Shown here: positions 17,808 through 26,457 of the stretch, piece after piece
How the letters are laid out: the number at the start of each line of letters is the position of its first letter
Numbering within the stretch: the stretch's first letter is position 1
Notes under the pieces: generated by a model
What the model was told of the DNA's origin: nothing
The model's input: only the letters and a program-made list of their open reading frames with translations
Database searches by the model: none
Position numbers and translations under genes: made by a program
Assembly (NCBI RefSeq): GCF_001889525.1
Contig: NZ_CP018192.1
Location: 1-64,000 of the forward strand
DNA from: Granulibacter bethesdensis
Lineage (GTDB): Bacteria > Pseudomonadota > Alphaproteobacteria > Acetobacterales > Acetobacteraceae
Direction of reading: 5' to 3'
DNA length: 64,000 nucleotides

Positions 17808-18794
17808 ATGACTAAAGCGATTCGTATGCACGCTCATGGCGGTCCGGATGTTCTTTCATGGGAGGATGTGCCAACGCCTGTTCCAGGACCTGGAGAAGCT
17901 GTCATTCATCATGCTGCGGTGGGGCTGAATTTCATTGATATTTATTTCCGCTCCGGTTTGTACAAAGCACCCTCGCTCCCGACTGTTCTGGGAATGGAAG
18001 GGGCTGGCACCGTCATCGAAATCGGTGCAGGTGTGACAGATATTCAGGTTGGAGACCGGGTAGCCTACGCGACTGGCCCGTTAGGTGCCTACGCGACAGA
18101 GCGCACGATCGCAGCTGACCGGTTGGTCAAACTGCCTGACTCGATTAGCTGTCAGACAGCCGCCGCCATGATGCTTCAGGGCCTGACGGCGCAATATCTT
18201 CTGCGGCGGACCTATCCGGTCAAACGCGGAGATACGATTCTGGTCTACGCTGCGGCGGGTGGAGTGGGTCTGATACTCTGCCAGTGGGCCGCTTATCTGG
18301 GGGCTTCGGTCATTGGTGTTGTTTCTACTGAGGAGAAAGCGACCTTGGCGCGTGCCCATGGAGCCAGCCATGTGATCGTGTCTTCCAATGAGCACGCCGC
18401 CGATATTGCAGGCGAGGTCCGCCGCATCACACATGGCGCAATGGTGCCGGTTGTATATGACAGCGTCGGTAAGGATACGTTCGATGCCAGTCTCGACTGT
18501 CTGGCGCCGCTGGGGCTGATGGTCAGCTATGGCAACGCTTCCGGCCCGGTGCCACCATTCTCGTTAACGACCTTGTCCGCCAAGGGAAGCCTGTTTGTCA
18601 CACGGCCCAGCCTGGCAACCTATACGGCAAAAAGGGCTGATTTGCTGGCTATGGCGCAGGATCTGTTCGACGTCGTTGCCGCGGGTCATGTCCATATCGA
18701 AATCAACCAGACCTATCCGCTCCAGCATGCGGCAGAGGCCCAGCGTGCCCTTGAGGAGCGGCGGACGACGGGAAGTACGATCCTGATCCCCTGA
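17808..18794 (+). CDS. qor: NADPH:quinone oxidoreductase (zeta-crystallin-like)
   Basis: Zinc-free medium-chain dehydrogenase/reductase that reduces quinones with NADPH. Seen: N-terminal GroES-like fold with GLNFIDIYFRSGLY, the nucleotide-binding Y-A-A-A-G-G-V-G-L (about residues 148-156) and the QOR-type C-terminal E-x-R-R-T-T-G-S-T. Structural zinc cysteines are absent, as expected for QOR. Length 328 aa. It starts 12 nt after ogt and is probably co-transcribed with it. Confidence 0.88.
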   Translation: MTKAIRMHAHGGPDVLSWEDVPTPVPGPGEAVIHHAAVGLNFIDIYFRSGLYKAPSLPTVLGMEGAGTVIEIGAGVTDIQVGDRVAYATGPLGAYATERTIAADRLVKLPDSISCQTAAAMMLQGLTAQYLLRRTYPVKRGDTILVYAAAGGVGLILCQWAAYLGASVIGVVSTEEKATLARAHGASHVIVSSNEHAADIAGEVRRITHGAMVPVVYDSVGKDTFDASLDCLAPLGLMVSYGNASGPVPPFSLTTLSAKGSLFVTRPSLATYTAKRADLLAMAQDLFDVVAAGHVHIEINQTYPLQHAAEAQRALEERRTTGSTILIP

Positions 18795-18917
18795 AAACTC
18801 GATAAATCTGCACTGAAAGGCCGATCAGACATTGATTATTATCCCGTTCGGCCATTACCCTTTCCGTCACGGTTGGTATCGTGTCATGATGCCGATGAAA
18901 CTAACGGGGAGGCGTTG

Positions 18918-19124
18918 ATGCCGACTGGCACCGTCAAATGGTTTAATGCGACCAAGGGTTATGGATTTATTCACCCGGATGGGGGCGGTGCAGACGTGTT
19001 CGTGCATATCTCCGCCGTTGAGAAGGCTGGCCTGTCCAAGCTGGATGATGGTCAGAAGCTCAGCTTCGACCTTGAGGCCGGTCGTCAGGGAAAGACCTCC
19101 GCGGTTAATCTGAAACTCGCCTGA
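18918..19124 (+). CDS. Cold-shock domain protein
   Basis: 68-residue single-domain RNA/ssDNA-binding protein of the CspA family. Seen: G-T-V-K-W-F-N (residues 4-10), RNP1 as K-G-Y-G-F-I-H (13-19) and RNP2 as D-V-F-V-H-I-S (26-32). The frame opens further upstream, but ATG 18918 has a good GGGAGG ribosome-binding site at 18907-18912 and gives the canonical N-terminus. Whether it is cold-induced cannot be read from the sequence. Confidence 0.95.
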   Translation: MPTGTVKWFNATKGYGFIHPDGGGADVFVHISAVEKAGLSKLDDGQKLSFDLEAGRQGKTSAVNLKLA

Positions 19125-19140
19125 TACGATTAACTCTTTC

Positions 19141-19190
19141 CATATCCGGCTGGTCAGGTCCCTCAACGGAGTACCTGTCTGCCGGATGTG
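19141..19190 (+). promoter_or_regulatory. Structured 3' region after the cold-shock gene
   Basis: CATATCCGGC (19141-19150) pairs with GCCGGATGTG (19181-19190), enclosing a second short stem CAGGT/ACCTG (19155-19159, 19173-19177). It begins 17 nt after the cold-shock stop. There is no U-tract, so it may stabilise the message or be a weak terminator. The rest of the 241-nt gap to the HU gene has no gene; two copies of CATTGACCAG (about 19277 and 19310) may include a promoter -35 for HU. Confidence 0.35.
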
Positions 19191-19365
19191 CCTTTACGCT
19201 CCATAATGAGCAGTGTGGATGGCACGAGTCTTTTTGCTTATTGCCTGCTTTCTTGAGCCAGCCAGACCATTTCAACCATTGACCAGGCGTTGGTCTGTCT
19301 CCATTGAGGCATTGACCAGCAGTTCCAACCATCGGCCATAGAAAGCCAGAGACGGGAGAAGCGCA

Positions 19366-19671
19366 ATGAACCACGCCGATCTGATTGATAAGATCGCCAA
19401 GTCAACAGACCAGACCAAGGCTACGGTTGATGCCGTCGTGTCCGCTGCAATTGAGACAATCAGCGCGACGCTGAAGGCGGGCGAGGAAGTCCGCATCAGC
19501 GGTCTCGGCATTTTTGATGTGTCCGAGCGCGCCGCTCGTCAGGGTCGTAATCCGCAGACTGGTGCGACGATTGAAATCGCCGCGACCCGTGCGGCCCGCT
19601 TCCGGGCTGGTAAGGCGTTGAAGGATGCCGTCAACGGTACCACCGTCAAGGCAAAGGCCAAGAAGGCCTGA
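19366..19671 (+). CDS. hup: HU-family nucleoid protein
   Basis: 101-residue DNA-bending protein. Seen: MNHADLIDKIAKST N-terminal helices, G-L-G-I-F-D-V around residue 47, the D-N-A-arm region R-x-G-R-N-P-Q-T-G (about 57-65) and a Lys/Ala-rich tail (KAKAKKA) typical of alphaproteobacterial HU. GGGAGAAGCG precedes the ATG. A strong terminator follows at 19737. HU rather than IHF is favoured by the tail and the arm sequence. Confidence 0.95.
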   Translation: MNHADLIDKIAKSTDQTKATVDAVVSAAIETISATLKAGEEVRISGLGIFDVSERAARQGRNPQTGATIEIAATRAARFRAGKALKDAVNGTTVKAKAKKA

Positions 19672-19736
19672 TCCATCGCGCAGATTGCGTCTGATGGTAG
19701 TTATCCTGTTTTTGAAGCAGGATTTATAAGAAGCAG

Positions 19737-19768
19737 AAAGCAGGCTGTTCAATGCAGTCTGCTTTTTG
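19737..19768 (+). terminator. Rho-independent terminator after the HU gene
   Basis: AAAGCAGGCTG (19737-19747) pairs with CAGTCTGCTTT (19755-19765) with one G-U pair and a 7-nt loop; the U-run TTTTT ends at 19767. A weaker ATCCTG/CAGGAT stem lies just before it at about 19703. Confidence 0.8.
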
Positions 19769-19812
19769 TTTACCTGGTTATCTTTTAGCCCAAACCAGCC
19801 TGGCCGGATTTT

Positions 19813-21147
19813 TCAAGGAGCGGCTGGCAGGCCGGGAATGGTAAACCCGAAAGCCTGTATCAGCAGTACCATATTCAGCCCCAGCACAATGGCGGCAGCG
19901 GCTGAGGCGACCCATTGCGTCACCCGATGATTGACGAATGGTCCCATCAATCCACGGTGTCCGCTGAAATAGATCAGGGCGATCATGGGGGCGGGCAGGG
20001 CGATGCTAAGAATGACCTGACTGATCACCAACGCATCGGTCGCGTTCACCCCGGCCAGAATGACGATAAAAGCCGGGACCATTGTAACCAGCCTGCGCAG
20101 CCAGACTGGAATACGGATATGCACAAACCCCTGCATGATCATCTGACCTGCCATCGTACCGACGACAGAGGACGAAATACCGGACGTAATCAGGGATATC
20201 AGGAATATAGCGGCTGCGCCGCCGCCCAGAAGTGGCGTCAGGGTATGATAGGCTTGTTCTATTTCAGCCACATCACTATGCCCGACATGGAAGGCCGAGG
20301 CGGCCATGATCACCATGGCCATATTGACCATCCCGGCAAGTGCCAGAGCCAGCATGACTTCCCGGTTGGAAAAGCGAATCAGACGATGCCGGGATGCGTC
20401 ATCCGTGGCAGCAGCAGCGCGATTCTGTGCCAGGCCGGAATGGAGATAAACGGCATGTGGCATCACAGTTGCCCCAACAATCCCGGTGGCGATTGTCAGG
20501 GCTGTTGCATCTGGTAGACGTGGCGTGATGGTTGCCCAGGCTGCAGCGGTCCAATCCACCGGTGCAATGAACATTTCAGCCAGATAGCAGAGGCCGATCG
20601 TGGCCACTAATGCCCCGATGACAAGCTCCATGGCCCGGTATCCCCGTTTTTCAAACAGCAGCAGGGCAAAGGTAATGATGGCCGTGGCCACCATACCGAT
20701 GATCAGAGGAAGCCTGAACAGCAGAGCCAGCCCGATTGCCCCGCCCAGAAATTCTGCCAGATCAGTTGCCATCGCAGCGATTTCGCTGATGATCCATAAC
20801 GCGATCACTAAGGGGCGGGAAAAATGGTCACGGCAGAGTTCCGGCAAATTTCGCCCGGTTGCGATGCCAAGTTTGGCTGAAAGGGCCTGAAACAGCATAG
20901 CGATCAGATTGGCAGCTGCCACGACCCAGAGCAGTGTATAGCCATAGCGTGAGCCGGCCTGAATATTGGTCGCGAAATTGCCGGGATCGACATAGGCGAT
21001 GGAAGCGATCACAGCCGGGCCGGCAAACAGAAGACCGGTTTTCCAGCCTCTGCTTTTGCCGGCGATTGCCTCGGCCAGTCGTAAGGAGGTGCGATCCGTT
21101 ACGGTCGGACCGGGGGAGGGCGCACAGGCAGGAGTGATCTGAGTCAT
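19813..21147 (-). CDS. mntH: NRAMP divalent metal (Mn2+/Fe2+) transporter
   Basis: Inner-membrane proton-coupled importer of manganese and ferrous iron. Seen: the helix-1 metal-binding motif D-P-G-N (residues 54-57) and the helix-6 M-P-H motif (in VMPHAVYLHSGL, around residue 228), both diagnostic of NRAMP; 11 hydrophobic segments; length 444 aa. It stands alone, transcribed leftward, with a promoter-like palindromic region in the 214-nt gap upstream. Confidence 0.93.
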   Translation of the reverse strand: MTQITPACAPSPGPTVTDRTSLRLAEAIAGKSRGWKTGLLFAGPAVIASIAYVDPGNFATNIQAGSRYGYTLLWVVAAANLIAMLFQALSAKLGIATGRNLPELCRDHFSRPLVIALWIISEIAAMATDLAEFLGGAIGLALLFRLPLIIGMVATAIITFALLLFEKRGYRAMELVIGALVATIGLCYLAEMFIAPVDWTAAAWATITPRLPDATALTIATGIVGATVMPHAVYLHSGLAQNRAAAATDDASRHRLIRFSNREVMLALALAGMVNMAMVIMAASAFHVGHSDVAEIEQAYHTLTPLLGGGAAAIFLISLITSGISSSVVGTMAGQMIMQGFVHIRIPVWLRRLVTMVPAFIVILAGVNATDALVISQVILSIALPAPMIALIYFSGHRGLMGPFVNHRVTQWVASAAAAIVLGLNMVLLIQAFGFTIPGLPAAP

Positions 21148-21202
21148 GAAATACTACGGTTCGTCGTGAGAAAAACCGGTGTGTGCCGGACCTGATCCAA
21201 AA

Positions 21203-21229
21203 AGTGTAACCTGTGCTACAAAACGTCAA
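21203..21229 (-). promoter_or_regulatory. Possible mntH promoter with embedded palindrome
   Basis: On the minus strand, TTGACG (21229-21224) and TACACT (21208-21203) form -35 and -10-like elements, though the 15-nt spacer is short. An imperfect inverted repeat TGTAAC-ctgt-GCTACA (21205-21220) overlaps the -10 and could be a metal-regulator operator. It does not match a Mur or MntR consensus that I know, so this is tentative. Confidence 0.3.
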
Positions 21230-21312
21230 GAGCGAAGGTGGAGTACCGCAAAGGATGGCATGCTGCGGTGGATGCAGCTTGCGCGGAAAGGGGGGAGGGG
21301 AGACAATCAGCC

Positions 21313-21396
21313 ATGGCCCGCGACCATATCACTGCGCGCCTCGACCCAACGGACGTGATGTATGAAAGAAGCCCCTGCCACCGTTTTGACGCCTGA
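21313..21396 (+). CDS. Possible 27-codon leader peptide
   Basis: ATG 21313 lies 10 nt after the strong purine run GGGGAG (in a 16-nt G/A-rich stretch ending at 21304). The frame runs 27 codons to TGA at 21394-21396 and overlaps the beginning of the ABC ATPase gene by 35 nt in another frame. The peptide has no recognised similarity. It could be a leader controlling the downstream gene, or show that the ATPase start is misread. Low confidence as a real gene. Confidence 0.25.
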   Translation: MARDHITARLDPTDVMYERSPCHRFDA

Positions 21397-22150
21397 CTCC
21401 GGTGAGCCCTCTGTGCCCTGTAATCGTGCGGTGGTCATCATGGAGAAGGTCAATCAATGGTATGGGCGCATGCAGGTATTGCGTGATGTTTCCCTGTGCG
21501 TGGAGGAGGGAAGCTGTGTCGTGCTCTGCGGCCCATCAGGCTCCGGCAAGTCTTCGGCCCTGCGTTGTATCAGCCGTCTGGAAACCCATCAGACTGGCCG
21601 TATCGTGGTCGATGGGGTGGAACTGACCGATGACCCCGCCTGTATCAGTCGCATACAGCGGGACGTGGCCATGATTTTTCAAAGCGTCAATTTATTCCCG
21701 CATATGAGCATATTGGAAAACTGTACACTGGCCCCCATCTGGTCGCGGGGCATGCGACGCGAGGAAGCAGAGGCCAGTGCCGCCGAGGCACTGCGCCAGG
21801 TCGGCCTGCTGGACAGGGCACACCAGCATCCCTCTGGCTTGAATGCCGGGGAGTTGCAACGTGTCGCCATTGCCCGCGCCTTGTGTATGTCACCGCGTAT
21901 TATGCTGTTCGATGAACCAACCGTGGCGCTGCCGCCGGAGATGAAGGGGCCTGTGCTGGAGGTTATGGAAAGCGTAGCAAAAAGCGGCATCACCATGATC
22001 TGTGTCGCGAATGAGCTTGAATATGCCCGCAAGGCGGCAGATCGCATTATTTTCATGGATCAAGGCAATATTCTGGTGAATGACGTGCCATCAGTATTTT
22101 TTGAACGGACTGATCCCCCCGCGTTGATGGCGTTTCTCGCAACCGTCTGA
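21362..22150 (+). CDS. Orphan ABC transporter ATPase, GlnQ-like, with degenerate motifs
   Basis: Resembles the ATPase of polar amino-acid importers (V-N-Q-W-Y-G near residue 30). Intact: Walker A G-P-S-G-S-G-K-S-S (58-66), Q-loop Gln107, and Walker B L-F-D-E-P with Asp184 and Glu185. Altered: signature LSGGQ reads L-N-A-G-E (160-164), the D-loop SALD reads V-A-L-P (188-191), and the H-loop His is Asn217. No permease or binding-protein gene is adjacent. The start is uncertain: ATG 21440 (M27) would also give the whole domain. It may be a regulatory or non-transport ABC protein, or a decaying gene with an intact reading frame. Confidence 0.7.
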   Translation: MKEAPATVLTPDSGEPSVPCNRAVVIMEKVNQWYGRMQVLRDVSLCVEEGSCVVLCGPSGSGKSSALRCISRLETHQTGRIVVDGVELTDDPACISRIQRDVAMIFQSVNLFPHMSILENCTLAPIWSRGMRREEAEASAAEALRQVGLLDRAHQHPSGLNAGELQRVAIARALCMSPRIMLFDEPTVALPPEMKGPVLEVMESVAKSGITMICVANELEYARKAADRIIFMDQGNILVNDVPSVFFERTDPPALMAFLATV

Positions 22151-22184
22151 AATATCTGGCAGGCAATCCCACCTAAAAAAATTG

Positions 22185-22221
22185 GGCGGCACGATCGGGG
22201 GAGATCGTGCCGCCTCTGTTT
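22185..22221 (+). terminator. Rho-independent terminator after the ABC ATPase gene
   Basis: GGCGGCACGATC (22185-22196) and GATCGTGCCGCC (22203-22214) form a perfect 12-bp stem with a GGGGGA loop, followed by TCTGTTTTT. An A-run (22175-22181) precedes it, so it could also act leftward, though the dnaJ stop is 120 nt away. Confidence 0.8.
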
Positions 22222-22341
22222 TTCCTACGGCACAGGTGGGGGGGAAAGCGCCGCAGTTAAACCCTGAACGTGTATTTTGCTGCAGGGTTCATCACTATAT
22301 TGGTATGATATGTTCATTTTTGATGGGTTTGGCTAAAAAAA

Positions 22342-23466
22342 TCAGCGTCCTTCAAAAAATTCCTTTACCTTGGCAAAGAATCCTTCAGCTTCAGGACTTG
22401 CTTTGGTCGTGGAGGCTTCACGCTCGAATTCTTCCAGTAATTCCTGTTGCCGTTTGCTGAGATGCTGCGGCGTTTCGACATTCACCTGAATATACATGTC
22501 GCCTCGTGCCGGGCTACGCAGCACAGAGAAGCCTTTTCCACGCAGACGGAATTGCTCGCCGCTTTGCGTGCCGGCCGGAATTTTGACCTTGGCGCTGGTA
22601 CCGTCGATCACGGGCACCTCGATTTCTCCACCCAGAGCAGCCTGCGTCATCCGTAGCGGAACCCGGCAGAAAATATTTGCCCCTTCCCGCTGAAAAATCG
22701 GATGCGGACGAATGGCGACATGGACGTACAGATCGCCGGGCGGTGTGCCATTCGGGCCAGCTTCACCCTCACCCGAGAGGCGAATGCGCGTGCCATCCTC
22801 GACTCCGGCAGGAATGGAGATCTGGAGCGTGCGCTCCTGGGAGACGGTTCCGGCCCCCTGACAGACCCGGCACGGATTACGAATGACGCGTCCCGCACCG
22901 CCGCAAGTGGGGCAGGTGCGCTCCACCACGAAGAAACCCTGCTGCGCCCGCACCTTGCCGGCGCCCTGACAGGTCGGACAGGTATCGGCACTCTTGTTTT
23001 TGTCTTCGCTGCCTGTTCCGTGGCAGGACTCGCAGGTAACGCGGGTGGGCACGCGCAGCGTGGCTTTGGTGCCGTTGAAGGCCTCGACCAGATCGATTTC
23101 AACCGCAGCGCGCAGGTCGGACCCTGTGCGAGGGGCACCCCCACGCCGCCCCATGAAGTCGCCGAACATCTGATCGAAAATATCGCCCAGACCGCCTTCC
23201 TGGAAGCCGCCGAAACCGCCCCCTCCTCCTCCACCGCCATTCTCGAAAGCGGCATGACCGAAACGGTCATAGGCGGCCCGTTTCTGTTCGTCTTTCAGAA
23301 CATCATAGGCTTCGCTGACGTCCTTGAATTTGGCCTCGGCTTCGTGATCGCCCGGATTGCGGTCCGGGTGATACTGCATGGCGAGCTTGCGATAGGCTTT
23401 TTTCAGCTCATCGGCATTGGCGTCTCGGGCGACGCCAAGAGTGGCATAATAATCCTGCTTGGCCAT
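22342..23466 (-). CDS. dnaJ: Chaperone DnaJ (Hsp40)
   Basis: Co-chaperone that delivers unfolded proteins to DnaK and stimulates its ATPase. Seen: J-domain with H-P-D near residue 33, a Gly/Phe-rich linker ([11 protein letters not shown]), four C-x-x-C-x-G-x-G zinc-binding repeats (about residues 143-210) and the C-terminal substrate-binding domain. Length 374 aa. I start at ATG 23466 ([11 protein letters not shown]): the GAGA of GCTGAGAA is 7 nt before it, but only 1 nt before the in-frame ATG at 23472. It lies downstream of dnaK behind a large hairpin. Confidence 0.96.
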   Translation of the reverse strand: MAKQDYYATLGVARDANADELKKAYRKLAMQYHPDRNPGDHEAEAKFKDVSEAYDVLKDEQKRAAYDRFGHAAFENGGGGGGGGFGGFQEGGLGDIFDQMFGDFMGRRGGAPRTGSDLRAAVEIDLVEAFNGTKATLRVPTRVTCESCHGTGSEDKNKSADTCPTCQGAGKVRAQQGFFVVERTCPTCGGAGRVIRNPCRVCQGAGTVSQERTLQISIPAGVEDGTRIRLSGEGEAGPNGTPPGDLYVHVAIRPHPIFQREGANIFCRVPLRMTQAALGGEIEVPVIDGTSAKVKIPAGTQSGEQFRLRGKGFSVLRSPARGDMYIQVNVETPQHLSKRQQELLEEFEREASTTKASPEAEGFFAKVKEFFEGR

Positions 23467-23542
23467 GGGCATTTCTCAGCTAAGGTCCTGTCCGCGGCAG
23501 AGCGGAAACCGTGCTCATGCAGCAGATGACAGGGCGGGGCAA

Positions 23543-23613
23543 TCAAAAAGGCCGAACCACGAAGAAGGGGCACGCCATTCAGGCGTGCCCCTGGTCGTGT
23601 AATCCCGGCCTTT
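23543..23613 (-). terminator. Nested hairpin terminator/attenuator between dnaK and dnaJ
   Basis: The inner stem is perfect: GGGGCACGCC (23567-23576) with GGCGTGCCCC (23582-23591), loop ATTCA. The outer stem AAAGGCCG/CGGCCTTT (23547-23554 and 23606-23613) ends, on the minus strand, in TTTTTGATT. Reading leftward it sits 28 nt after the dnaK stop and ahead of dnaJ, so it probably lowers dnaJ expression relative to dnaK. Confidence 0.7.
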
Positions 23614-23641
23614 CATCAAGACCGGAGCCTGACACCAGGGG

Positions 23642-25540
23642 TCAGGAATGCTTCTTCGGATCGACTTCCTCGAAATCCGCATCCACGACTTTTTCCCCGT
23701 TCGGGCCAGCCTCGGCTTCACCGGCGGGGGCCTCGGACTGGGCCTTGTACATCGCCTCCCCAATCTTCATGGCAACCTGGCTCAGACGCTCGGTGGCCTG
23801 GGTCAGGGCAGCGAGGTCATCGCCTTCCAGTGCGGTGCGAGTAGCGCTGATGGCGCTTTCCGCCTCGCCTTTATCGGCTTCGGCGATCTTGTCGCCCTGC
23901 TCCTTCAGGTTTTTCTCGACCTGATGGACCAGGCTTTCGGCCTGATTGCGGGCTTCGACCAGAGCACGGCGCTGCTTGTCGGCTTCGGCATTGGCCTCGG
24001 CTTCCTGTACCATGCGCTGGATATCAGCATCGGACAGACCACCGGAGGCCTGAATCCGGATCTGCTGTTCCTTGCCGGTTGCCTTGTCCTTGGCGGAGAC
24101 GTTGACGATACCGTTGGCGTCGATATCGAACGTCACCTCGATCTGCGGCACGCCACGCGGTGCGGGGGGCAGGCCGGTCAGATCAAACTGGCCGAGGGAC
24201 TTGTTATCCGCCGCCATTTCACGCTCGCCTTGATAGACCTTGATGGTCACGGCGGGCTGATTGTCTTCGGCGGTGGAGAACACCTGGCTTTTCTTGGTCG
24301 GGATCGTCGTGTTGCGGTCGATCAGGCGGGTGAACACACCGCCGAGGGTTTCGATACCCAGCGAGAGCGGGGTTACGTCCAGCAGAAGAACGTCCTTGAC
24401 GTCGCCTTTCAACACTGCGCCCTGCACGGCGGCGCCGATGGCCACCACTTCGTCAGGGTTGACGTTGCGGGCCGGTTCCTTGCCGAAGAACTGTTTGACG
24501 GCTTCGATCACCTTTGGCATGCGGGTCATGCCGCCGACCAGAATCACGTCGCTGATTTCGCCTGCGGACACGCCGGCATCTTTCAGCGCCTTGCGGCAGG
24601 GTTCCAGCGTGCGCTGGATCAGATCATCCACCAGGCTTTCCAGCTTGGCGCGGGACAGCTTCAGCACCAGATGCTTGGGACCGGAGGCATCGGCGGTGAT
24701 GAAGGGCAGGTTGATCTCGGTTTCCTTGGAGGAAGACAGCTCGATCTTCGCCTTTTCCGCGGCTTCCTTCAGACGCTGCAGGGCCAGCTTGTCCTTGCGC
24801 AGGTCGATACCCTGCTCGCGCTGGAATTCTGAGGCCAGATAGTCGATCACACGGGCGTCGAAATCCTCACCGCCGAGGAAGGTGTCGCCATTGGTGGACT
24901 TCACCTCGAACACGCCATCGCCGATTTCGAGGATGGACACGTCGAAGGTGCCGCCGCCAAGGTCATAGACCGCGATGGTGCCGGTATTCTTCTTGTCCAT
25001 GCCGTAAGCAAGGGCGGCGGCGGTAGGTTCATTGATGATGCGCAGGACTTCGAGACCGGCGATGCGACCTGCATCCTTGGTGGCCTGACGCTGGCTGTCA
25101 TTGAAGTAGGCCGGGACGGTGATGACCGCCTGCGTGACCGGCTCGCCGAGATAGGCTTCGGCGGTTTCCTTCATTTTTGACAGCACGAAAGCACTAATCT
25201 GGCTCGGCGCATATTTCTCGCTACGGGCCTCGACCCATGCATCGCCATTATCGCCACGCACGATGGCGTAGGGCACCAGATCCTTGTCCTTGGCGACGGT
25301 CGGATCGTCATAACGGCGGCCGATCAGGCGTTTGACGGCGTATAATGTGTTGGAGGGGTTGGTGACGGCCTGCCGCTTGGCGGCCTGTCCGACCAGACGC
25401 TCCCCGCTATCGGTGAACGCGATCATGGAGGGGGTTGTACGCGCGCCCTCTGCGTTTTCCAGCACGCGCACATCCTTGCCTTCCATAATGGCAACGCAGG
25501 AATTGGTCGTGCCGAGGTCGATACCGATGACCTTGCTCAT
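23642..25540 (-). CDS. dnaK: Chaperone DnaK (Hsp70)
   Basis: ATP-dependent chaperone. Seen: [10 protein letters not shown] (residues 5-14) phosphate-1 motif, [22 protein letters not shown] phosphate-2 motif, the [10 protein letters not shown] linker, and a C-terminal E-E-V-D followed by five residues. Length 632 aa is standard. AAGGAG precedes the ATG. It is the third gene of the leftward hrcA-grpE-dnaK-dnaJ series, with its own heat-shock-type promoter candidate at 25614-25642. Confidence 0.98.
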   Translation of the reverse strand: MSKVIGIDLGTTNSCVAIMEGKDVRVLENAEGARTTPSMIAFTDSGERLVGQAAKRQAVTNPSNTLYAVKRLIGRRYDDPTVAKDKDLVPYAIVRGDNGDAWVEARSEKYAPSQISAFVLSKMKETAEAYLGEPVTQAVITVPAYFNDSQRQATKDAGRIAGLEVLRIINEPTAAALAYGMDKKNTGTIAVYDLGGGTFDVSILEIGDGVFEVKSTNGDTFLGGEDFDARVIDYLASEFQREQGIDLRKDKLALQRLKEAAEKAKIELSSSKETEINLPFITADASGPKHLVLKLSRAKLESLVDDLIQRTLEPCRKALKDAGVSAGEISDVILVGGMTRMPKVIEAVKQFFGKEPARNVNPDEVVAIGAAVQGAVLKGDVKDVLLLDVTPLSLGIETLGGVFTRLIDRNTTIPTKKSQVFSTAEDNQPAVTIKVYQGEREMAADNKSLGQFDLTGLPPAPRGVPQIEVTFDIDANGIVNVSAKDKATGKEQQIRIQASGGLSDADIQRMVQEAEANAEADKQRRALVEARNQAESLVHQVEKNLKEQGDKIAEADKGEAESAISATRTALEGDDLAALTQATERLSQVAMKIGEAMYKAQSEAPAGEAEAGPNGEKVVDADFEEVDPKKHS

Positions 25541-25613
25541 AAGTCTGCTCCTTTCCAGCGGATGCTGACGGCCCGAAGCACCGCGTGCATCCCCGATTTA
25601 TATTCGTTCGATG

Positions 25614-25642
25614 ATGTAAGAAGGAGAAGCGTCCCGGGCAAG
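25614..25642 (-). promoter_or_regulatory. Candidate RpoH (sigma-32) promoter of dnaK
   Basis: On the minus strand CTTG (25642-25639), an 18-nt spacer and CTTACAT (25620-25614) match the alphaproteobacterial heat-shock pattern CTTG-N17/18-CYTATnT with one deviation in the -10. It lies 73 nt before the dnaK ATG. No CIRCE inverted repeat (TTAGCACTC-N9-GAGTGCTAA) is visible here. Confidence 0.45.
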
Positions 25643-25729
25643 AGGCTGCTTCACCAGATTCCGGCATGGATGGTTAAAACTGCGACATCTCTGTTGAAGT
25701 CGACCGATTCAGCCGGGGAAAACCTGTTG

Positions 25730-26314
25730 TCAGACCTTTGACACGACCACCATGGCGGGTTTCAGCAGGCGGCCATTCAATGTCCAGGCCGATGTCCATG
25801 CCTGAATCACTGTGCCCGGCGGATGCTCGGCGCTGGGTTGTTCGCTCATCGCCTGATGAAGGTTGGGATCGAACACCGCCCCGGTCGGGTCCGTGCCGCT
25901 GATACCATTGCGCTCCAGAATAGAGATGAAATTCCGCTCCACCCCCTCCAGCCCTTCCCGCACGCGGGTCAGGGAGGCAGGTTCGCCATCCTCTGCCGCC
26001 GGCAGGGCGGACAGGCCGCGCCGGAGGTTTTCGGCGGCTTCCACAATGTCGGCCGCGAATTTTTGCACGGCGTAATTGCGGGCATCGTCGGCGTCACGCT
26101 TGGCGCGGGCGCGGACATTGGCCATCTCCGCCTCTGCCCGCATCCAGCGTTCGCGAAAATCGTCCCGCTCCGCTTCCAGTGCGGCGATGCGGGCTTCTGG
26201 TGTTTCCGCGGCAGCGTTCTGCGGCTGCTCGCCGGAATGAATCTCTTCCTGATCTTTCGGAAGTTCCTGCTGCGTTTCGTCCTGCATGGCTGTCGCCTCG
26301 GTTTCGTTCGTCAT
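25730..26314 (-). CDS. grpE: Nucleotide exchange factor GrpE
   Basis: Releases ADP from DnaK. Seen: a Glu/Gln-rich N-terminus, a long coiled-coil region (about residues 38-100) including RDFRERWMRAEAEMANVRAR, the GrpE core with F-D-P-N-L-H-Q-A-M, and the C-terminal G-R-L-L-K-P-A-M-V-V-V-S. Length 194 aa from ATG 26314; the frame is open 32 codons further upstream, but that part is basic, unlike GrpE. It lies 143 nt after hrcA and 189 nt before dnaK. Confidence 0.95.
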   Translation of the reverse strand: MTNETEATAMQDETQQELPKDQEEIHSGEQPQNAAAETPEARIAALEAERDDFRERWMRAEAEMANVRARAKRDADDARNYAVQKFAADIVEAAENLRRGLSALPAAEDGEPASLTRVREGLEGVERNFISILERNGISGTDPTGAVFDPNLHQAMSEQPSAEHPPGTVIQAWTSAWTLNGRLLKPAMVVVSKV

Positions 26315-26457
26315 GGGCGGTGACTTAGCGCATCGACGCCGTGGAACAAGGGATGAAACTCTGAAACCGTGTTTCTGCGGTGTTTTTCGTGTCCAGAAGC
26401 GCAGATTCATGCCGATTTCTGTTCCGTCTGTGCTTCAGGGTATGACAGGGGCTATGT

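Noticed and set aside
22702-25568. Long plus-strand frames across dnaJ and dnaK (for example 23648-24832)
   Set aside because: Shadows of the chaperone genes on the other strand; no start signals or recognisable domains.
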